A program made the position numbers and the translations under genes. A DNA stretch of 64,000 nt, from assembly GCF_000430045.1 (NCBI RefSeq), contig NZ_KE387027.1, positions 863,783 to 927,782 of the forward strand, written 5' to 3'. A model generated the notes under the pieces. It was not told the DNA's origin and did not search any database. It saw nothing but the letters and a program-made list of their open reading frames with translations. Positions 46,350 through 54,516 of the stretch are shown in pieces; position 1 is the stretch's first letter, and each line of letters begins with the position of its first letter. The DNA comes from Calidithermus chliarophilus DSM 9957. Lineage in GTDB: Bacteria; Deinococcota; Deinococci; Deinococcales; Thermaceae.

Positions 46350-47642
46350 ATGGCCGAGAAACACGTCGTGGTATTGGGTGCTGGGTTTGCAGGCCTCAAC
46401 GCGGTGCGGGTGCTCTCCCGCGAGCCTTCGCTGCGGGTCACGCTCGTCGACCGCAACAACTACCACCTCTTCCAGCCCCTGCTCTATCAGGTGGCTTCGG
46501 CGGGGCTCGAGGCCCCCCAGATCGCCTTCCCGGTCCGGGCCTTCCTGCGGCGTCACAAGAACGCGCGCTTCCTGCTGGGCAGCGCCGAGGGCATCGACGC
46601 CGAGGCCAAGGTGCTGATGGTCGAGGGCAAGCCGGTGCCCTACGACTACCTCGTCGTGGGCTCGGGCACCCGCACCAACGACTTCGGGTTGCCTGGCGTG
46701 GCCAAGTACAGCTACGCGATGAAGACCCTCGACGACGCCATGCGCATCCGCGACCGGATCATCTCGGCCGGGGAGGAGGCCAGCCGCACCGCCGACCCGC
46801 AGCGCCGCAAGGCCCTCATGACCATCGTCATCGTGGGTGGCGGCCCGACCGGGGTGGAGCTGGCCGGCGCCCTGGGCGAGGTGCGCCGCCACGTCATCCC
46901 CCGCGACTACCCCGGCGTGGACCTCTCCGAGGTGCGGATCATCCTCATCGAGGGCAGCGACCGCCTGCTCGACGCCTTCGCGCCCTCCTCGGCGCGCTAC
47001 GCGCAGCGCTTCCTCGAGCGCCTGGGCGTGGAGGTGTGGTTCGGCGAGCGGGTGGTGGAGATCCGGCCCGACGGGGTGAAGCTCTTGAGCGGCAAGTTCA
47101 TCCCGACCTTCACCGCGATCTGGAGCGCCGGGGTCACGGGGCAGGGGATACCGGGCCTTCCGACCACGCGCGGCAACCGGGTCGCCACCACCCCCCAGCT
47201 CTACGTGCCCGAGCACCCCGAGATCTACGTCGCGGGCGACATGAACTCGCTGGAGTACAAGGACGGCCGCCCCTACCCCCAGGTGGCCCCCGTCGCCATG
47301 CAACAAGGCCGCCTGGCCGCCCAGAACATCCTGCGCCACCTGCACGGCAAGGAGCAGAAGGCCTTCCGTTACTTCGACAAGGGCAACATGGCCACCCTGG
47401 GCCGCAACGCCGCCGTGGCCGAGGTCAAGGGTCTACGCCTGACCGGCTTCCCCGCCTGGGCCGCCTGGCTGGGGGTGCACCTGTACTACCTGGCCGGCTT
47501 CCGCAACCGCCTGATGGTGCTGGGCAACTGGGCCTACAGCTACTTCACCTACGACTACGCAGTGCGGGTCATGCACCACCGCCACGAGTTCCCGGCGCTC
47601 GAGACGCAGGTGGAGCGGGCGGGGGAGATGGTGAATGCCTGA
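46350..47642 (+). CDS. type II NADH dehydrogenase (NDH-2)
   Basis: FAD-containing, non-proton-pumping NADH:quinone oxidoreductase at the membrane face, 430 aa. FAD Rossmann: HVVVLGAGFAGLNAVRVLSR. NAD Rossmann: TIVIVGGGPTGVELAGALGE. Second FAD motif: EIYVAGDMNSLEYKDGRPYP. The quinone-site segment PVAMQQGRLAAQNIL is present. The C-terminal amphipathic helices (WAAWLGVHLYYLAGFRNRLM) anchor it peripherally. GGAGGAGG precedes ATG 46350. CRP-like and palindromic sites upstream suggest regulation. Monocistronic. Confidence 0.93.
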   Translation: MAEKHVVVLGAGFAGLNAVRVLSREPSLRVTLVDRNNYHLFQPLLYQVASAGLEAPQIAFPVRAFLRRHKNARFLLGSAEGIDAEAKVLMVEGKPVPYDYLVVGSGTRTNDFGLPGVAKYSYAMKTLDDAMRIRDRIISAGEEASRTADPQRRKALMTIVIVGGGPTGVELAGALGEVRRHVIPRDYPGVDLSEVRIILIEGSDRLLDAFAPSSARYAQRFLERLGVEVWFGERVVEIRPDGVKLLSGKFIPTFTAIWSAGVTGQGIPGLPTTRGNRVATTPQLYVPEHPEIYVAGDMNSLEYKDGRPYPQVAPVAMQQGRLAAQNILRHLHGKEQKAFRYFDKGNMATLGRNAAVAEVKGLRLTGFPAWAAWLGVHLYYLAGFRNRLMVLGNWAYSYFTYDYAVRVMHHRHEFPALETQVERAGEMVNA

Positions 47643-47654
47643 GGGGGCGGTGGC

Positions 47655-47850
47655 CGGTGGCCGAACGCGGAGCGCCGATAGCCGGACGCTGGGCGTGGGT
47701 CGTACGTCCTACGCCGTACGCCAAACGCAAGACGCCAAACGCCAAACGCCTTGTTCCCCCCTTAGCAAGGGGGGTTAGGGGGGATACCCCCTCCCCGCAC
47801 GCGGGGAGGAAAGGGGAGGGGCTTCTTTCCACCACGAGCGATGGGCCTCC
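47655..47850 (-). repeat. composite heptad repeat, reverse copy (G-F-E-D-C-B)
   Basis: CCGATAGCCGGACG, GTCGTACGTCCTACGCCGTA, CCAAACGCAAGACGCCAAAC heptads, CCCCCCTTAGCAAGGGGGG, CCCTCCCCGCACGCGGGGAG and CCACGAGC, in inverted order. It lies between convergent NDH-2 and lpxA. Confidence 0.87.
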
Positions 47851-47867
47851 CGCCTTGGCCGCGGCTC

Positions 47868-48656
47868 CTACCCCTCCCACTCCGCCTCGTGCTGCACGAA
47901 GCGTGCGATGCCGCGCTTGCTGGGGCCCTCGAGGAAGGCGCGCAGCTCGAGCAGCTCGGGGGTTTCGGGGAGGTCGGGGGGGAGGGGGTCGCCGGCGCGG
48001 AGGGCGCGGAAGGCGCGCTCGAGGGCTTTGTAGCGCTCGCCGCTCACGCCGCTGCGCCGCAGGCCGACGGTGTTGAGGCGGTAGTGGACGGCGGGGAAGT
48101 CGGTGGCGAGGGTGTACGGGAGGATGTCCTTGCGGGCACCCGCCATGCCGCCGAGCATGGCCCCGGCCCCGATGCGCACGAACTGGTGCACGGCGGCCCC
48201 GCCGCCGATGATCGCGCCCTTGCCCACGCTGACGTGGCCGGCGAGCATGACGTTGTTGGTCAGGATGACCCCGTCGGCGAGCTGGCAGTCGTGGGCCACG
48301 TGGCTGTAGGCCATCAGGTAGCAGCCCGCGCCCACGCGGGTGGGGCGGTCGTCGCGGGTGGCGCGGTGCAGGGTGACGCCCTCGCGCAGGATTGTTTCGG
48401 GCCCTACCTCGAGCCAGGTCTCCTGGCCCTTGAAGGTCAGGTCCTGCGGCTCCCCGCCCAGCACGGCGTGGGCGCCGACCTGCACGCCCGCGCCCAGCCG
48501 CACGTAGGGCAGGACCACCGCGTGCGGCCCGACGCGGCTGCCGTCGCCGATCACGCTGGGGCCCTCGATGACGGCGTAGGGCCCGACCTCGACGCCGCGG
48601 CCGAGCTCCGCCTTGGCGGACACCACCGCCGTGGGGTGAATGTGGGTCTGGGTCAT
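47868..48656 (-). CDS. lpxA: acyl-[ACP]-UDP-N-acetylglucosamine O-acyltransferase LpxA
   Basis: First enzyme of lipid A synthesis, transferring a 3-hydroxyacyl chain to UDP-GlcNAc or to its 3-amino analogue; 262 aa. Left-handed beta-helix hexapeptides run through residues 1-190 (IHPTAVVSAKAELGRGVEVG, VGPHAVVLPYVRLGAGVQVG). The catalytic His is in AYSHVAHDCQLADGVILTNN, and the acyl-ruler region is HQFVRIGAGAMLGGMAG. The C-terminal helices follow. It is coupled to fabZ (6-base gap) and an oxidoreductase gene upstream. Confidence 0.95.
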   Translation of the reverse strand: MTQTHIHPTAVVSAKAELGRGVEVGPYAVIEGPSVIGDGSRVGPHAVVLPYVRLGAGVQVGAHAVLGGEPQDLTFKGQETWLEVGPETILREGVTLHRATRDDRPTRVGAGCYLMAYSHVAHDCQLADGVILTNNVMLAGHVSVGKGAIIGGGAAVHQFVRIGAGAMLGGMAGARKDILPYTLATDFPAVHYRLNTVGLRRSGVSGERYKALERAFRALRAGDPLPPDLPETPELLELRAFLEGPSKRGIARFVQHEAEWEG

Positions 48657-48662
48657 GGCGGC

Positions 48663-49091
48663 TCAGGCCTCGTTGCGCAGCACGAAGGTGAGCGTGGCCT
48701 CGGCCCGGACCTCGCCCTCGACCTTGGCCTCGACGCGCACTTTGCCCAGGCCACGGCGGTACTGCAGCAGCTCGCCCTCCAGGAGCAGGCTGTCGCCGGG
48801 CGTCACCGGCTTGCGGAAGCGGGCCTCCTCGACCCCCACCAAGAACACCAGCCCGCCGGGCTTGAATTCGGGCTGCTTGGTGACCACCGCCACCGAGGCC
48901 TGGGCCATGGCCTCGAGGATCAGCACCCCCGGCATGATGGGGTAGCTGGGGAAGTGGCCCTGGAAGTGGGGCTCGTTGAAGGTCACGTTCTTTAGGGCCC
49001 GGAAGCGCTTCTCGTCGGCCTCGAGCACGCGGTCGATGAGCAGGAAGGGGTAGCGGTGGGGCAGGAATTGCAGGATCTGCGTGATGTCCAT
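48663..49091 (-). CDS. fabZ: 3-hydroxyacyl-[ACP] dehydratase FabZ
   Basis: Hot-dog-fold dehydratase, 142 aa, of fatty-acid elongation. MDITQILQFLPHRYPFLLID contains the catalytic region LPHRYPFLLIDRV (His), and NEPHFQGHFPSYPIMPGVLI holds FxGHFPxxPxMPG. It draws on the same 3-hydroxyacyl-ACP pool as LpxA. Gaps of 6 bases on each side show an operon. Confidence 0.95.
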   Translation of the reverse strand: MDITQILQFLPHRYPFLLIDRVLEADEKRFRALKNVTFNEPHFQGHFPSYPIMPGVLILEAMAQASVAVVTKQPEFKPGGLVFLVGVEEARFRKPVTPGDSLLLEGELLQYRRGLGKVRVEAKVEGEVRAEATLTFVLRNEA

Positions 49092-49097
49092 AGGGGC

Positions 49098-50069
49098 TTA
49101 GCGGGAGCGGGGCGCCGAGACCCGGCTTTGCGGCAGGGCGTCGAGCGCCTTGGAGAGCTCGAGGGCGAGCTCGAGCGCGAGCAGGTCGTCCTCGAGGGTG
49201 ACCAGGGGCGGGTCGTTGCGCTGGATGCGGTCGACGAAGTGCTTGAGTTGGCGGCGCAGCGGGTTTTCGTTGTGGATCGAGGTGCGCTCGACGTGGACGT
49301 GGGTGGGGCTGCCGAGCTCGCCCGTGCTCATGGCGCGGTGGATGGAGAGCTCGGTGTAGGGGTCGTTGGTGAAGTCCATGCGCACGACCTCGCCCGGCTG
49401 GGCGATGGTGAGCGAGCGCTCGGGCTGGGGCGAGACCCGGCTGGCGGTGAGCACGGCCTGGGTGCCGGAGGGGAACTCGAGCACCGCGTGGGCGTACTCG
49501 TCGCGCCCGTCGAGCGATTGCCCCACCACCGTGTAGCGCAGCGGCCTCTCCCGCAGCAGCAGCAGGATGAGGTCGAGGTCGTGGATCATCAGGTCGAGGA
49601 TCACCCCGATGTCGCGGATGCGGCGGTTGTTGCCCACCCGCCGCGCCTCGATAACCCAGGGGGTCCCCACCAGGTTGGGGAGGTCGGCGACCGCCTGGTA
49701 AAAGCGCATGATGTGGCCCACCTGCAGCACCAGGCCGCGCCGGTCGGCCAGCTCGACGAGCTCGCGGGCCTGCTCGAGGGAGGGGGTCATGGGCTTTTCC
49801 ACCAGCACGTGCACCCCGGCCTCCAGGAACAGCCGGGCCTGCTGGTAGTGATACGAGGTGGGCGAGGCGATGGTCACCGCCTGGACCTGGCCCAGCAGGG
49901 CCTGCGGCTCGGAGTAGGCGGGCACCTCGAGGTCCTGCTCGATCACTCGTCTTCGCATGGGGTCGGGATCGGCCACGCCCACGAGCTTGACCCCGGGAAG
50001 CCCCGCATAGATCTGGGCGTGGTAGGTACCCATGACCCCCACGCCGACCACACCAACTTTTAGCTCCAT
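49098..50069 (-). CDS. Gfo/Idh/MocA-family oxidoreductase, possible GnnA-type
   Basis: 323-aa NAD(P)-dependent sugar (nucleotide) dehydrogenase. GVVGVGVMGTYHAQIYAGLP is the Rossmann motif; FLEAGVHVLVEKPMTPSLEQ holds EKP. The conserved motif ILDLMIHDLDLILLLLRERP carries the MxHDLD-type metal/catalytic His. ATG 50069 is chosen over GTG 50075 because GAGG lies 5 bases upstream. Its place just upstream of fabZ-lpxA suggests UDP-GlcNAc 3-oxidation as in GnnA, which prepares a 3-amino sugar for amide-linked acyl chains. Other sugar substrates remain possible. Confidence 0.85.
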   Translation of the reverse strand: MELKVGVVGVGVMGTYHAQIYAGLPGVKLVGVADPDPMRRRVIEQDLEVPAYSEPQALLGQVQAVTIASPTSYHYQQARLFLEAGVHVLVEKPMTPSLEQARELVELADRRGLVLQVGHIMRFYQAVADLPNLVGTPWVIEARRVGNNRRIRDIGVILDLMIHDLDLILLLLRERPLRYTVVGQSLDGRDEYAHAVLEFPSGTQAVLTASRVSPQPERSLTIAQPGEVVRMDFTNDPYTELSIHRAMSTGELGSPTHVHVERTSIHNENPLRRQLKHFVDRIQRNDPPLVTLEDDLLALELALELSKALDALPQSRVSAPRSR

Positions 50070-50187
50070 AGCCACCTCAACAGGGGCAAATCCAACATCG
50101 CCAGCATCATAACACCCGCCTTTCGCCGCTTCAGGCTGAATTTACCCCGAAAGAGCCCATATTTGCGCCTCATTCCGGGCTTTCGCC

Positions 50188-50216
50188 TTGTGCGACCTGG
50201 AGGGCTTTGGTAGGAT
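50188..50216 (+). promoter_or_regulatory. promoter of gmk-rpoZ
   Basis: TTGTGC, 17-base spacer, TAGGAT. It overlaps the longest gmk reading frame and therefore favours the downstream GTG 50251 as start. Confidence 0.6.
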
Positions 50217-50250
50217 GCCGTGGTTTGCAAGGCTCTTCGAGGTGTCAGCC

Positions 50251-50919
50251 GTGGCAAGAGGAACGCTATTCGTGATGACCGGGGCTTCGGGGGTGGGCAA
50301 GGGCACCATCCGGGCCCAGGTGATGGGGTACTTGCACAAAAGCCTGCACTACTCCATCTCGATGACCACCCGCGCGCCGCGTCCCGGCGAGAAGCACGGT
50401 CAGGATTACTACTTCGTGAGCAAGGAGGAGTTCGAGGCCCGCATCGCCCGCAACGGGTTCCTCGAGCACGCCGAGTTCGTGGGCAACTACTACGGCACCC
50501 CCCGCGAGCCGGTGGAGGAGGCGCTGGATAAGGGCCTCGACGTGCTTTTAGAGATCGAGGTCCAGGGGGCCTTGCAGGTCGCCCAGCGTGCCCCGGAAGC
50601 GGTGATGATCTTCATCGTCCCGCCCTCGCTCTCCGAGCTCAAGCACCGCCTGCTGCTGCGGGGCACCGAGAGCCTCGAGAAGATCGAGAAACGCCTGGCG
50701 CAGGCCAGGCGCGAGATGGAGGCCGCCCACAACTTCCACTACGTCGTCGTCAACGACGAGCTCGGCAGCGCCGTGAACGACTTCATGGCCGTCATCCGGG
50801 CCGAGCGCCTGCGCTACCCCCGCATGCGGGAGGCCATCGCCCAGGCCCTGACCCACGACCCGGAAATTGACGCCGAAAACGCCGTGCTGGAGGAAACAAT
50901 TCGCAAAGCGGGGTCTTGA
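50251..50919 (+). CDS. gmk: guanylate kinase
   Basis: Phosphorylates GMP to GDP with ATP; 222 aa from the proposed GTG 50251. The P-loop [20 protein letters not shown] opens it. [20 protein letters not shown] is the GMP-binding segment (STRxPRxGE), then [20 protein letters not shown] (DVQGA-like) and [23 protein letters not shown] lies 8 bases before GTG 50251 and the promoter -10 overlaps the earlier ATG 50215, so the shorter start is preferred. rpoZ follows 50 bases on. Confidence 0.93.
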   Translation: MARGTLFVMTGASGVGKGTIRAQVMGYLHKSLHYSISMTTRAPRPGEKHGQDYYFVSKEEFEARIARNGFLEHAEFVGNYYGTPREPVEEALDKGLDVLLEIEVQGALQVAQRAPEAVMIFIVPPSLSELKHRLLLRGTESLEKIEKRLAQARREMEAAHNFHYVVVNDELGSAVNDFMAVIRAERLRYPRMREAIAQALTHDPEIDAENAVLEETIRKAGS

Positions 50920-50969
50920 CACGCCGGGGGTATGTCTTCACAATCGGGAAGATTGCTAGGAGGAACCCC

Positions 50970-51299
50970 GTGGCCGAACCCGGTTTTGACCATCTGCTCA
51001 GCCTTACCGACTCCAAGTACCGCCTCACCGTCGTCGTCGCCAAGCGCGCCCAGCACCTGCTGCGTTACCAGTTCAAGAACAGCGTCCTCGAGCCCGCTGA
51101 GTGGCCCAAGATGCGCACTTTGGAAGGGGAGAAGCCCGACCCCAACGCCGTCACCTGGGCCATGCAGGAGCTCCAGACCAACCGCCTGAGCCTGGGCGAG
51201 GGCCTGGTGCCCGAAGACCGCCTCTCCCGCATGCTCGACCAGATGTACCCCCGCGAAATTCCCGAACCCGTCGCCGACCGCGACCGGGATCGGGATTAG
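50970..51299 (+). CDS. rpoZ: RNA polymerase omega subunit
   Basis: 109-aa omega subunit, assembling beta' in RNA polymerase. [20 protein letters not shown] closely resembles the Thermus protein; [20 protein letters not shown] and [16 protein letters not shown] continue the match. GTG 50970 with AGGAGG 6 bases upstream is chosen; the longer frame includes the intergenic ribosome site. The gmk-rpoZ order is the standard one. Confidence 0.95.
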   Translation: MAEPGFDHLLSLTDSKYRLTVVVAKRAQHLLRYQFKNSVLEPAEWPKMRTLEGEKPDPNAVTWAMQELQTNRLSLGEGLVPEDRLSRMLDQMYPREIPEPVADRDRDRD

Positions 51300-51312
51300 C
51301 GCGGTTGAGTAA

Positions 51313-51530
51313 GAGCGATCAGCCTTCAACGGTCAGCTGTCAGCGATAAGCGGGGGCTCGTGGCCGGTGGTTTACCCCTCCCTGGCCCTCCCCGCCGGCG
51401 TCTAGGGTCTAGGGCCTAGGCGTCTGGCGTAGGACGTACGACCCGCGCCCGGCGTTCGGCTATCGGCCATCAGCTATCGGCGTTGGGCGTTCGGCGCATC
51501 GCGCATCGCGTTCAACGTACGACAACGAGC
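51313..51530 (+). repeat. composite heptad repeat, forward copy (A-B-C-F-G; D and E degraded)
   Basis: GGTCAGCTGTCAGCG heptads, GGCTCGTGG, a half palindrome CCCTCCCCGCCGGCG, GTCTAGGGTCTAGGG heptads, GTAGGACGTACGACCC and CGGCTATCGGCCATCAGCTA. The second arm of C and module D are missing. It occupies the ~300-base gap from rpoZ to argR together with a -10 hexamer. Confidence 0.83.
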
Positions 51531-51565
51531 CCCGCAAAGGAACGCTAAACTGCATAAAAATGATG

Positions 51566-51571
51566 TATACT
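51566..51571 (+). promoter_or_regulatory. argR -10 hexamer
   Basis: TATACT, 27 bases before the argR start. The imperfect dyad TGCAT...ATGTA (51551-51568) overlaps it and could be a self-regulatory site; it is not a clear ARG box. Confidence 0.45.
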
Positions 51572-51598
51572 CACTGCGCGAACCGCAGAGGAATCATT

Positions 51599-52057
51599 AT
51601 GGCGAGCAAAGAACAGCGTCACCGGGCTATTCAGGAAATCATCTCCCAGGAGAATATCTCCACCCAGGCCCAACTGGTGGACCGCCTGCGCAAGCGCGGC
51701 TACGACGTGACGCAGGCCACCGTGAGCCGGGATATCAACGAGATGCGGCTGGTGCGGATGCCGATGGGGCGCGGGCGGCATAAGTATGCGCTGGCGGCGG
51801 TGACCCTGGCGGAAGACGTGGAGGAGGAGCTGCGGCGCATGTTCCGCGAGATGGTGCGCGACGTGGACCGGGGCGAGAACATCCTGGTGCTGCGCACCGC
51901 CGACGGGCACGCCACCGGCATCGCGCTGCTCCTCGACCGCCTCACCCGCGATGAGATCGTGGGCACGCTGGCCGGGGAGGACACCATCTTCATCGTTACC
52001 CGCAGCGTCAAGGACGCCGAGCGGCTGCAGGACGACCTCGAGAGCTACCTCGAGTGA
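51599..52057 (+). CDS. argR: arginine repressor ArgR
   Basis: 152-aa hexameric arginine-responsive regulator. N-terminal winged helix: [20 protein letters not shown] and [20 protein letters not shown] (ATVSRDI, the recognition helix). The C-terminal arginine-binding domain includes [20 protein letters not shown] and the [15 protein letters not shown] motif (GTIAGDDT-type). AGAGGA lies 7 bases before ATG 51599; the longer frame adds 13 residues and is less likely. marC follows after 9 bases. Confidence 0.95.
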   Translation: MASKEQRHRAIQEIISQENISTQAQLVDRLRKRGYDVTQATVSRDINEMRLVRMPMGRGRHKYALAAVTLAEDVEEELRRMFREMVRDVDRGENILVLRTADGHATGIALLLDRLTRDEIVGTLAGEDTIFIVTRSVKDAERLQDDLESYLE

Positions 52058-52066
52058 CCCAGGGCC

Positions 52067-52681
52067 ATGCTTGAACTCGCGAGTAAGGCCTTCCTGACCT
52101 TCTTCGTGGTCATTGACCCCGTGGGGGTGGTGCCGATGTTCATCGCCCTGGCGGGCAACCGGCCGCGCTCCGAGCAGGTGAACATCGCCCGCAAGGCCAT
52201 CCTGGTGGCCGGCGGGGTGATCCTGTTCTTCGCGCTGGTGGGCGGTCCGCTGCTCGAGCACCTGGGCATCAGCCTCGAGGCGCTGCGCATCGCGGGGGGC
52301 ATCCTGCTGTTCCGCATCGCCGTGGACATGGTCTTCGCCCAGTGGGAGCGCGAGACCAAGGAGGAGCAGGACGAGGCCCGCGAGCGCTCCGATATCTCGG
52401 TCTTCCCGCTGGCCATCCCGCTCATCGCCGGGCCCGGCACCCTGGCGAGTGTGCTGATCCTGGCGGGCGAGTCGCGCAAGGTCGAGGGCGGGCTGTGGGT
52501 GGTGCTGGCCATGACCGCGGTGGTGCTGGTGATCACCTACTTTTTGCTGCGGGCCTCGAGCCGCCTGCGCTTTCTGCTGGGCCGCACCGGCATCAACGTG
52601 GTGACGCGGGTGCTGGGCCTGCTGCTGGCCGCGCTCGCGGTGCAGTACGTGGCCGACGGGGTGCGGGCTTTCCTGGCCTGA
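52067..52681 (+). CDS. MarC-family integral membrane protein
   Basis: 204 aa with six TM helices. [20 protein letters not shown], then [20 protein letters not shown] (the family motif PLAIPLxAGPG) and [20 protein letters not shown] are diagnostic. Function is not established; despite the name it is not clearly linked to antibiotic resistance. It follows argR closely and shares its strand, so probably one operon. [10 protein letters not shown] forms a charged cytoplasmic loop. Confidence 0.92.
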   Translation: MLELASKAFLTFFVVIDPVGVVPMFIALAGNRPRSEQVNIARKAILVAGGVILFFALVGGPLLEHLGISLEALRIAGGILLFRIAVDMVFAQWERETKEEQDEARERSDISVFPLAIPLIAGPGTLASVLILAGESRKVEGGLWVVLAMTAVVLVITYFLLRASSRLRFLLGRTGINVVTRVLGLLLAALAVQYVADGVRAFLA

Positions 52682-52707
52682 ACTGGCCTCGAGCGGGCGC
52701 CATGGGA

Positions 52708-52713
52708 TATGGT
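52708..52713 (+). promoter_or_regulatory. -10 hexamer of the Rid gene, leaderless type
   Basis: TATGGT ends 6 bases before ATG 52720; no Shine-Dalgarno. Confidence 0.4.
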
Positions 52714-52719
52714 GTGCCC

Positions 52720-53115
52720 ATGCGCCAGAACATCCCCGGAACCTCCCCCTACGAGCCCGTCGTCGGCTACTGCCGGGCGGTGCGGGTCGGCCCTTACGTG
52801 CACGTGGCGGGAACGACGGCGGTCGGCCCGGACGGAAAGCTGGTGGGCGTCGGGGACGCCTACGCCCAGACCCGCCAGATCCTCGGCATCATCGAGGGGG
52901 CCCTCGCCAGGGCCGGGGCCAAGCTCTCCGACGTGGTGCGCACCCGCATGTACGTCGTGAACATCGAGCGCGACTGGGAGGCGGTGGGCCGCGCCCACGG
53001 CGAGTTCTTCCGCGACGTCCGCCCGGCGGCCACCATGGTGCAGGTCAGCGGCCTCATCGACCCCGAGATGCTGGTGGAGATCGAGGCCGACGCGATCGTT
53101 GAGGAGGGGCTATGA
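52720..53115 (+). CDS. Rid-family (YjgF/YER057c/UK114) protein
   Basis: 131-aa trimeric chorismate-mutase-like fold protein. [20 protein letters not shown] and [20 protein letters not shown] are the typical opening. [20 protein letters not shown] and [20 protein letters not shown] follow. In RidA the catalytic Arg lies in PARSCVEV; here the corresponding stretch is PAATMVQV, so deaminase activity on 2-aminoacrylate is doubtful. It overlaps the next gene by ATGA. Confidence 0.88.
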   Translation: MRQNIPGTSPYEPVVGYCRAVRVGPYVHVAGTTAVGPDGKLVGVGDAYAQTRQILGIIEGALARAGAKLSDVVRTRMYVVNIERDWEAVGRAHGEFFRDVRPAATMVQVSGLIDPEMLVEIEADAIVEEGL

Positions 53116-53984
53116 AGGTGGCGTTCATCGGCCTGGGGGCGATGGGCTACCCCATGGCGGGCCACTTGGCCAAGCGCTACGAAACCCTGGTCTACAACCG
53201 CACCCCGTCCAAGGCCGAGCGCCACGCCCAAGAGTTCGGCAGCAAGGCGGTGGGGCTCGAGCAGACCGCCGAGGCCGACGTCATCCTCACCTGCGTCCCC
53301 GTCTCCAAGGACGTCGACGACCTGGCCCGCGAGCTGCTGCCCCATCTGCGCCCCGGCACGCTGTGGGTGGACCACACCTCGGGCGAGCCCGAGCTGGCCA
53401 AGCAGACCGCCGCCCTGCTGGCGACCCGGGGCGTGAGCTACCTCGACGCCTGCCTCTCGGGCGGAGTGGTGGGGGTGGTCAATGCCAGGGCCACGGTGAT
53501 GTGCGGCGGGAGCGAGGCCGACTTCGAGCGGGCCAAGCCCGTGATGGAGAGCTACGCCGCCAAGATCGTACACGTGGGGCCGCTGGGGGCGGGCCACGCG
53601 GTCAAGGCGGTGAACCAGGGCCTGCTGGCGGTCAACCTGTGGGCCCTGAGCGAGGGCATGGCCGCGCTGGCGAAGCAAGGCATCAACCTGGGGCTGGCCC
53701 TCGAGGTCATCAACGCCTCCTCGGGCCGCTCCAACGTCTCGGAAAACCTCTTCGGCCAACGGGTGCTCAGCCGCGAGTTCCCCAACACCTTCGCTTTAGG
53801 GCTCCTGGCGAAGGACATGGGCATCTGCGTGAAGGTGCTCGAGGCCGCCGGCACGCCCGCCCCTCTGCTGCGCCAACTGCGCGAGTTCTTCGAGATCGCC
53901 AAGCACGAGGTCGGCTCGGCCGACGTGGACCACACGGCGGTGGCGAGGCTGCTCGAGCGGTGGGCGGGGGTGGAGATTAGGTAG
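53112..53984 (+). CDS. 3-hydroxyisobutyrate-dehydrogenase-family protein
   Basis: Beta-hydroxyacid dehydrogenase, 290 aa, NAD(P)-dependent. [20 protein letters not shown] is the dinucleotide motif. [20 protein letters not shown] is the substrate-binding SGG segment, and [20 protein letters not shown] contains the catalytic Lys (KxxxN). Possible substrates include 3-hydroxyisobutyrate, tartronate semialdehyde and succinic semialdehyde; the sequence does not decide. ATGA overlap with the Rid gene suggests linked amino-acid catabolism. Confidence 0.92.
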   Translation: MKVAFIGLGAMGYPMAGHLAKRYETLVYNRTPSKAERHAQEFGSKAVGLEQTAEADVILTCVPVSKDVDDLARELLPHLRPGTLWVDHTSGEPELAKQTAALLATRGVSYLDACLSGGVVGVVNARATVMCGGSEADFERAKPVMESYAAKIVHVGPLGAGHAVKAVNQGLLAVNLWALSEGMAALAKQGINLGLALEVINASSGRSNVSENLFGQRVLSREFPNTFALGLLAKDMGICVKVLEAAGTPAPLLRQLREFFEIAKHEVGSADVDHTAVARLLERWAGVEIR

Positions 53985-53989
53985 TGTCG

Positions 53990-54060
53990 ATGGTCGATAG
54001 TTGATAGCCCATAGCCGATAGCCTATAGCTGATAGCCAAACGCAAAACGCGAGACGCCTC
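53990..54060 (+). repeat. heptad repeat fragment (modules G and E)
   Basis: TCGATGGTCGATAGTTGATAG and CCGATAGCCTATAGCTGATAG heptads, then CCAAACGCAAAACGCGAGACG. It lies just ahead of the structured region at 54083. Confidence 0.82.
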
Positions 54061-54088
54061 GTTGGGGTTAATCATCCACTGGGGTTGT

Positions 54089-54384
54089 GCCCGCCCCCCA
54101 GGCCAACTACAGCCCCACTTCCCCGCGGAAGGGCGCTCGGTGGTCGCTGCCGTGCCCCGGCCGGGGTGTGCGGCTCACGCGGGAGGGGGTGGGCGGGGTG
54201 GCGCAGACGAGCATGCCGCCGGGTCAAGGTGCGGCCCGCACCCCCGCACACGCGGGCACTGAGGCCCGGCGGCATGTCCGCGAGGGGGTGGCCGTAGGCC
54301 ATACCGGCTCTGCCGGTAACCTGGAGTCCCTCGGGGGTCGCCAGGGGGAGGTGATGTGGAATCGCCTCCCCCTACGACCCCCGA
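54089..54384. other. unexplained region of dense perfect hairpins (possible structured RNA)
   Basis: Stems found: GCCCGCCCC (54089) with GGGGTGGGC (54186); CTTCC (54118)/GGAAG; CCCCGGCCGGGG (54155); CATGCCGCCGGG (54212)/CCCGGCGGCATG (54265); TACCGGC (54302)/GCCGGTA; and TCGGGGGTCG (54331)/CGACCCCCGA (54375), enclosing a further 13-bp stem. They are nested without conflict. There is no credible ORF. RNase P, tmRNA and SRP hallmarks are absent. It may be a free RNA, the leader of the kinase operon starting at 54517, or a palindromic mobile remnant. The strand is undecided. Confidence 0.5.
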
Positions 54385-54516
54385 CGGCGGAACAAGGGTC
54401 GCCAAACCCCAGCACCGCAACACACCCCTCCCGCCAGAAACGAAGGAAAACCGCCTGTCGCCAGGGAATGAGCGCTTTAGCGCGGCCTCAACTCGAGGTG
54501 GTAGCGTGAAGGCAGC

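Noticed and set aside
51551..51571. ARG box overlapping the argR promoter
   Set aside because: The dyad TGCAT...ATGTA is imperfect and does not fit the TNTGAAT...ATTCANA consensus well enough to call.
54089..54384. RNase P RNA, tmRNA or SRP RNA
   Set aside because: The invariant GAGGAAAGUC region of RNase P, the tRNA-like ends and tag frame of tmRNA, and the SRP domain IV sequence are absent on both strands.
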